A stretch of DNA of 9,870 nucleotides from Thermoplasmata archaeon (lineage in GTDB: Archaea > Thermoplasmatota > Thermoplasmata > Thermoplasmatales > Thermoplasmataceae). The translations under genes were made by a program, and so were the position numbers. The DNA lies in the NCBI GenBank assembly GCA_021847855.1, contig JAJZOT010000036.1, positions 1 through 9,870 of the forward strand, written 5' to 3'. Position 1 is the first letter of the stretch. Every line of letters starts with the position of its first letter. Below, in pieces: positions 6,826 to 9,870 of this stretch. Below the pieces are notes generated by a model that saw nothing but the letters and a program-made list of their open reading frames with translations, did not search any database and was not told the origin of the DNA.

Positions 6826-7122
6826 TTATTCGACGAGTAGAGCGAAATCTTTTATTTCACCGACGTCGACCTTGATCTTCAGACCTTCGTCGGTAGAAAT
6901 AACCATAAAGTCATTTTCAAAAAATAAGAGATTGCCTTTGATAGGAGCATCCATCATGAAAGATTCCTTGACCGTCCCGTCATCGTAAAACCGTTCGGCA
7001 TAACCATCAATCTCATCACCATATGTTGACAACAGAGGATAAATTATGATTCTGGAGCCCTGTACCAAAGAATTACTTTTATTTACAAAAGCTGTGTGTT
7101 TCAATGTGAACTCCCCTTGCAT
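6826..7122 (-). CDS. Small protein of unknown function upstream of the hyf-like operon
   Basis: A 98-residue soluble protein with no family I recognise. It begins MQGEFTLKHTAFV and alternates short hydrophobic strands (RIIIYPLLS, KGNLLFFENDFMVIS, LKIKVDVGEIKDFALLV) with polar turns, which suggests a small beta-rich fold. There are no cysteines, no signal peptide and no membrane segment. It lies 80 bases before hyfC on the same strand; that gap contains a possible promoter, so co-transcription is possible but not shown. I prefer the ATG at 7122 because GAGG of GAGGTGA ends five bases before it. A GTG at 7128 would lie inside that ribosome binding site and add two residues. Being next to the hyf-like operon is the only hint of its role. 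Confidence 0.7.
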   Translation of the reverse strand: MQGEFTLKHTAFVNKSNSLVQGSRIIIYPLLSTYGDEIDGYAERFYDDGTVKESFMMDAPIKGNLLFFENDFMVISTDEGLKIKVDVGEIKDFALLVE

Positions 7123-7124
7123 AC

Positions 7125-7131
7125 TCACCTC
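7125..7131 (-). promoter_or_regulatory. Ribosome binding site deciding the ATG start of the 98-residue protein
   Basis: GAGGTGA on the minus strand is complementary to the usual archaeal 16S rRNA 3' end. Its GAGG core is five bases from the ATG at 7122-7120, and it overlaps the alternative GTG at 7128, which is therefore unlikely. Confidence 0.6.
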
Positions 7132-7170
7132 AACATATTATTAAAATTTTGTGGAACTATAGTCCATAGT

Positions 7171-7178
7171 AATATATT
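7171..7178 (-). promoter_or_regulatory. Probable TATA box for the 98-residue protein gene
   Basis: The minus strand reads AATATATT about 50 bases before the ATG at 7122, which allows a leader of roughly 20-25 bases containing the GAGGTGA site. A tandem near-repeat (ACTATGG, ACTATAG on the minus strand, 7157-7170) lies just downstream of the box and could be a regulator site. Assigned by sequence likeness and spacing only. Confidence 0.4.
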
Positions 7179-7231
7179 GTAATAGTTATTTCACTGAGAA
7201 TACAGAAATTAAGGAATGCTAGAACTCTCCA

Positions 7232-7246
7232 GTTATACCGTATAAC
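7232..7246. repeat. 15-bp palindrome in the divergent intergenic region
   Basis: GTTATAC, one central base, then GTATAAC: a perfect inverted repeat with 7-base arms. It is about 110 bases from the start of the leftward small gene and about 127 bases from the start of corA. The arrangement resembles a dimeric regulator operator. It is too AT-rich and has too short a loop to be a convincing RNA hairpin. Confidence 0.45.
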
Positions 7247-7345
7247 CACTAAAAAAAATTTCGTCTTACACATGTTTTTTTGCAAGATCCAATAAAATTC
7301 CCTGTGGCCACAAGTCTTGATATTTTCCGATATTCGAGGCAAATC

Positions 7346-7355
7346 TAATTATAAA
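7346..7355 (+). promoter_or_regulatory. TATA box of corA
   Basis: TAATTATAAA is a good archaeal TATA element. It is centred about 22 bases before the GTG at 7373, which predicts a transcript beginning at or next to the start codon (leaderless). No Shine-Dalgarno sequence is present, in agreement. Confidence 0.6.
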
Positions 7356-7372
7356 CGAAATTCCATTTACGA

Positions 7373-8389
7373 GTGTTGATAAGAGTTTTTACACCGAAAG
7401 ATTCGACACTCTCAGAGAGTGATATCGATGATTTTTCTGAAGCATATCCTCCGGAAAATGCAGAATTTAAGTGGTTCGATGTCGATGATCCGAAAGAAGA
7501 CGATTTAAAACTGTTGGGCAAGAATTTTTCACTGCATAACCTGACTGTTGAGGACATTTCTTCTGGAAAACAGAGGGTCAAGGTCGATGAATACGAAGAA
7601 TATATTTTCGCCGTGTGTAAAGGCGTGTCTGTTGTTAAAGACCAGGATTTTGAATATGCGATCGATGAGGTGTTCATAATTTTAAGCAAGAACTATCTAA
7701 TAACTATTCACAGCAAGGATTCTATGATAATGAATCACAGCGTTGAAGCGATAAAGAATCAAGTCACCTCTTACGGTAATCGTAAACCACTCGGAACCTT
7801 GGTCTTGCACATGTTGTTTGATTTCGCTGTTGACTCCTTTTACTCTTCCCTGACAAGTGTTGAAAACTGGCTGGTCTCGTTTAGGGAAGATCTGATCGAT
7901 ATCGATTCCCTCAAGTCAAAGGATCTGAGCCAGGTCAGGAAACTCATGTTTTTTATAGCTAAAGCCAGAAAAGAGTTGAGCGATTTCAGGATTGTCCTTT
8001 CCCAGCACCGGGATGTGATGTCACTGGCTGAACGCGGCACGTTAAAATTTGTATCGCTGGACTATATGTTAGCTTTTAGGGACGTGTATGATCACACTTT
8101 CCAGCTCATTGAAACTGTTGACTCATACATAATGAGGACAAATGATGTTAGAGACTTGTATTTCACGTTGAGGGCAGCGTTTACAGACAATATAATTCGC
8201 TTGTTGACAATTGTTGCTACCATTTTCCTTCCACTGACTTTTCTTACCGGTTTCTATGGCATGAATTTTACACAGGGATTCTATGAGCCCGGATCCGGAA
8301 GCCCATACGGGTTCTATTCTATGGTTGCCATAATGCTGTCGCTGATCGCCGTTTTACTGATTATCTTCAAGAAAAAAGGATGGATATAG
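7373..8389 (+). CDS. corA: CorA-family divalent cation (Mg2+/Co2+) transporter
   Basis: A 338-residue protein of typical CorA length. By family it forms a pentameric inner-membrane channel importing Mg2+, and sometimes Co2+ or Ni2+. The long cytoplasmic domain includes the usual opening of a short strand, then NLTVEDISSGKQRVKVDEYE (about 57-76), and a helical stalk. The two C-terminal helices are at about 274-294 and 314-332, with the signature GFYGMNF (GMN at 296-298) at the end of the first. The C-terminus KKKGWI is also typical. The loop after GMN reads FTQGFYEPGSGSPYG and lacks a clear MPEL motif, though one Glu (E305) is present. The GTG start is chosen from TATA spacing; a TTG one codon further is equally possible. 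The gene stands alone and is divergent from the small gene on the left. Confidence 0.92.
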   Translation: MLIRVFTPKDSTLSESDIDDFSEAYPPENAEFKWFDVDDPKEDDLKLLGKNFSLHNLTVEDISSGKQRVKVDEYEEYIFAVCKGVSVVKDQDFEYAIDEVFIILSKNYLITIHSKDSMIMNHSVEAIKNQVTSYGNRKPLGTLVLHMLFDFAVDSFYSSLTSVENWLVSFREDLIDIDSLKSKDLSQVRKLMFFIAKARKELSDFRIVLSQHRDVMSLAERGTLKFVSLDYMLAFRDVYDHTFQLIETVDSYIMRTNDVRDLYFTLRAAFTDNIIRLLTIVATIFLPLTFLTGFYGMNFTQGFYEPGSGSPYGFYSMVAIMLSLIAVLLIIFKKKGWI

Positions 8390-8420
8390 ACAATAAAAGT
8401 TGAACATTTAATAATCAATA

Positions 8421-8430
8421 ATTTATAAAA
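8421..8430 (+). promoter_or_regulatory. Possible TATA box in the gap after corA
   Basis: ATTTATAAAA resembles an archaeal TATA element and would place a transcription start near 8450. No annotated-size gene follows within 250 bases, so if it is active it drives a very short transcript. Confidence 0.3.
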
Positions 8431-8435
8431 TCAAC

Positions 8436-8525
8436 ATGCTTAAGGGCAAAAGAGGCAATGATTCTATTGCGGATATCAGGCGGATTGAACGACTATACAA
8501 TCAAGGAAGATTCAGCGTCAGGTAG
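8436..8525 (+). CDS. Possible 29-codon small ORF
   Basis: ATG to TAG encodes a basic peptide, MLKGKRGNDS then IADIRRIERLYNQGRFSVR. The second half reads like a real amphipathic helix. Against it, the ATG is only about 11 bases from the TATA-like element and has no ribosome binding site. A second small frame (ATG 8458 to TGA 8529, 23 residues) overlaps it and is better placed relative to the predicted transcription start. The whole 313-base gap 8390-8702 holds nothing else coding that I can support. It could be a gene remnant or a small RNA instead. Confidence 0.2.
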   Translation: MLKGKRGNDSIADIRRIERLYNQGRFSVR

Positions 8526-8544
8526 ATGATAACATAGTTAGCAG

Positions 8545-8561
8545 AAATCATATTTTGATTT
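8545..8561 (+). terminator. Weak hairpin followed by T-rich sequence
   Basis: AAATCA and TGATTT are complementary 6-base arms around a 5-base loop, followed by TATTTC. It could end transcription of corA or of the small unit at 8436-8529. The arms are AT-rich, and many archaeal terminators are just T tracts, so this is tentative. Confidence 0.3.
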
Positions 8562-8649
8562 TATTTCATCCTGGATCCAACTAATGAGGTCCCAGCCGTC
8601 AGAGACACGATCGTTGGTTTACAATGAATGCCGACAAATATCTGTGAAA

Positions 8650-8657
8650 TAATATAA
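8650..8657 (+). promoter_or_regulatory. Possible TATA box for the Phe-rich membrane protein gene
   Basis: TAATATAA lies about 50 bases before the TTG start, which would give a leader of about 25 bases containing the GGAGG at 8689-8693. Assigned by spacing only. Confidence 0.3.
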
Positions 8658-8688
8658 GGTAGATAGGGATCAGTGATAAAGTGGGATT

Positions 8689-8693
8689 GGAGG
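8689..8693 (+). promoter_or_regulatory. Ribosome binding site deciding the TTG start at 8703
   Basis: GGAGG is nine bases before TTG at 8703 and 21 before the in-frame ATG at 8715, favouring TTG. A four-codon frame, ATG ATT AAT TGA (8695-8706), sits between them, and its TGA overlaps the TTG. Confidence 0.5.
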
Positions 8694-8702
8694 CATGATT
8701 AA

Positions 8703-9113
8703 TTGACTCGTGGAATGAGAATTGGGATGGTTGTATGGGTTGTCTACCTGTTGATTTTAATCCTCGTCGTGTTTCTGCTTCCCACCATATACCCTGGTAT
8801 CCGATCATATGGCAGTTTCTTCCCATTCTTCTTTTTCTTCCCGTTCTTTTTCGGCGGATCAGGATTGAGGAGGAGAAATAACAACAGACAAAATAACGGG
8901 GACTCTTCGGGCAAAAATAGTACTTCTTCAACTGCCGGGATTGAGACATCAGATCCTACACTGAACGCAGATTATCTGAATAAGTATAACACCAAAATAT
9001 ATGATGAATTTGGAGTACCAATACGTAGATCCGCTTCACGATACTGGTATTATGCAGGTTTTGCCATAATAGCAGCAGGAATAATTCTCCTGTTCTTCAG
9101 ATTGCAGTTATAA
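8703..9113 (+). CDS. Membrane protein of unknown function with a Phe-rich segment
   Basis: A 136-residue protein I cannot assign to a family. It has an N-terminal membrane helix (about residues 7-29) and a run dominated by Phe (39-50, FFPFFFFFPFFF) that could dip into the membrane. After these come GGSG and an Arg/Asn-rich stretch (RRRNNNR), then a low-complexity Ser/Asn/Gly/Thr linker to about 83. A short conserved-looking segment follows (about 87-107, with YLNKYNTKIYDEFGVPIRR), and a C-terminal helix at about 116-133. The distribution suggests two anchors joined by a flexible loop. The TTG start follows from the GGAGG spacing; the ATG at 8715 would shorten it by four residues. The antiporter gene begins 57 bases downstream with its own TATA box, so a functional link is unproven. 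Confidence 0.65.
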   Translation: MTRGMRIGMVVWVVYLLILILVVFLLPTIYPGIRSYGSFFPFFFFFPFFFGGSGLRRRNNNRQNNGDSSGKNSTSSTAGIETSDPTLNADYLNKYNTKIYDEFGVPIRRSASRYWYYAGFAIIAAGIILLFFRLQL

Positions 9114-9135
9114 TTTCAGATCGCGGAAAGAAATG

Positions 9136-9142
9136 TATATAT
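9136..9142 (+). promoter_or_regulatory. TATA box of the cation/proton antiporter gene
   Basis: TATATAT is centred about 32 bases before the ATG at 9171, predicting a transcription start some six bases before the start codon. The leader would be too short for a full Shine-Dalgarno sequence, and none is seen. Confidence 0.5.
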
Positions 9143-9170
9143 TTCTGCACCGCCTAAGAAGGTTCAATTG

Positions 9171-9870
9171 ATGTCTCTCATTTTTTCACTTTTTATGCTG
9201 CTCTTTTCGGCACTAATTGTCGGTGAGGCGTTTGAACGCTTCGGATTTCCTGCTGTAGTTGGAGAACTCCTTACGGGACTAATACTTGGGCCTGCCGTCT
9301 TCGATATCATTCGGATCAATGCTGTTTTCAACGGACTCTCGGAAATAGCTCTATTCTTTATTGTGCTTTTGATCGGTGTTGAAGCCACTACTGAATCACT
9401 GAGGAAAAATTATAAACTGGGCCTTCTTTTCTCGTTTACCAGTTTTGTAGTGCCTTTATCTATTATGCTCGCAGTTTCACACTATTTCCTGCATATACCA
9501 GAAACAGAATCCGTCCTGCTTTCCATATCCATCGCAGTTCCTTCTATCTCAATAATATCTGTGCTGCTGAAGAATTATGATTTACTGAGGATTGAAGCTG
9601 GAGGTGTGATCCTTGCAAGTGTCATCATAACTGACGTGATCTCTTTTGCTGCAGCTTCTGCCTTCACAAACCCAAATGGAATCACATTGGAGATAACAGG
9701 AATTATAATATTTCTCACTTTCCTGTTTCTTGTAGATCGCCTGATTAACAAGCATTCTGCACAAGTAATCGGTATTTTTGAAAGACTTCATGCAAAGGAA
9801 AGGGGAGAAAAAATAATCTTCGGATCTATAATAATATCCGGACTCATAATCTCAAGCATCTTCGAGATAA
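9171..9870 (+). CDS. CPA2/Kef-type cation/proton antiporter (5' part; runs off the right edge)
   Basis: The frame is open from the ATG to the end of the window (233 codons), so the C-terminus is missing. It has the start of a KefB/NapA-type antiporter (COG0475-like): an N-terminal helix, then ERFGFPAVVGELLTGLILGP (22-41), the broken-helix region shared by the family, and ALFFIVLLIGVEATTESLRK (60-79), matching the usual LFxxGLE motif. In the helix where electrogenic members carry Asp-Asp, this protein has ASVIITDVISF with Thr154-Asp155, so a single Asp remains. By family it exchanges Na+ or K+ for H+ across the cytoplasmic membrane. The visible part is not enough to tell whether a TrkA-N regulatory domain follows. 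A TTG immediately before the ATG is an alternative start; the near-leaderless promoter suits either. Confidence 0.88.
   Translation, partial: MSLIFSLFMLLFSALIVGEAFERFGFPAVVGELLTGLILGPAVFDIIRINAVFNGLSEIALFFIVLLIGVEATTESLRKNYKLGLLFSFTSFVVPLSIMLAVSHYFLHIPETESVLLSISIAVPSISIISVLLKNYDLLRIEAGGVILASVIITDVISFAAASAFTNPNGITLEITGIIIFLTFLFLVDRLINKHSAQVIGIFERLHAKERGEKIIFGSIIISGLIISSIFEI

Noticed and set aside
7157..7342. 61-codon ORF on the minus strand in the intergenic region
   Set aside because: Composition is biased by AT-rich intergenic sequence, the start has no ribosome binding site, and it covers the palindrome and the promoter region of the small gene.
7345..8040. Minus-strand ORFs opposite corA (7345-7689, 7840-8040)
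   Set aside because: Serine-rich antisense shadows of the corA coding sequence with no initiation signals.
8599..8949. 116-codon minus-strand ORF opposite the Phe-rich protein gene
   Set aside because: The plus-strand frame has a ribosome binding site and two membrane helices. The minus-strand translation is compositionally random and spans the plus-strand promoter region.
9164..9791. Minus-strand ORFs opposite the antiporter (9164-9388, 9582-9791)
   Set aside because: The plus strand encodes an unmistakable CPA2 antiporter through the whole stretch.
1..9870. CRISPR arrays, tRNA or rRNA genes, insertion sequences
   Set aside because: I saw no regularly spaced repeats, no tRNA-like cloverleaf, no rRNA-like stretch and no terminal inverted repeats flanking a transposase gene anywhere in the window.

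Overview
The window looks archaeal, most plausibly a member of the Thermoplasmatales or a close relative. The reasons are TATA-box promoters placed so that some transcripts would start at or next to the start codon, GGTGA/GGAGG-type ribosome binding sites, many GTG and TTG starts, heavy use of AGA/AGG for arginine, and a moderately AT-rich base composition (judged by eye, not calculated). The taxonomic call is inference; no rRNA or other marker gene is present.

About two thirds of the window (187-6745, minus strand) is one tightly packed six-gene operon. In transcription order it encodes a HyfC/NuoH-like membrane anchor, a HyfE-like membrane protein, a HyfF-like antiporter subunit, a HyfG/NuoD-like large subunit, a fused HyfH-HyfI (ferredoxin plus NuoB-like) small subunit and a HyfB/NuoL-like antiporter subunit. 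Each of the five junctions is a 4-base stop/start overlap (NTGA) with its own Shine-Dalgarno sequence. The set resembles a group 4 membrane-bound [NiFe] hydrogenase, but both cysteine pairs that bind nickel-iron are gone from the large subunit (NGVH replaces CGIC near residue 107; the C-terminal DPCxxC is replaced by GIWISE). The quinone-site His and Tyr of complex I NuoD/Nqo4 are absent too. The small subunit keeps four cysteines for the proximal [4Fe-4S] cluster and four more for one ferredoxin cluster. The complex therefore fits the class called Ehr (energy-converting hydrogenase-related): an iron-sulfur, ion-translocating membrane complex of unknown catalytic reaction. This is the most interesting part of the window.

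Upstream of the operon lies a small gene of unknown function (6826-7122, minus), then a divergent intergenic region holding a 15-bp palindrome midway between two promoters, then a CorA-family divalent cation transporter (7373-8389, plus). After corA comes a 313-base gap. It contains a TATA box, a 29-codon ORF and a hairpin followed by T-rich sequence, which together could be a very small transcription unit. Next are a 136-residue membrane protein of unknown function with a phenylalanine-rich stretch (8703-9113) and the first 233 codons of a CPA2/Kef-type cation/proton antiporter that runs off the right edge. At the left edge an open frame (3-209, plus), probably the 3' end of an unidentified membrane protein gene, converges on and slightly overlaps hyfB.

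The common theme is membrane ion handling: a redox-driven ion-translocating complex, a divalent cation channel and a cation/proton antiporter. Only the six-gene operon is demonstrably one unit; the others have their own promoters.
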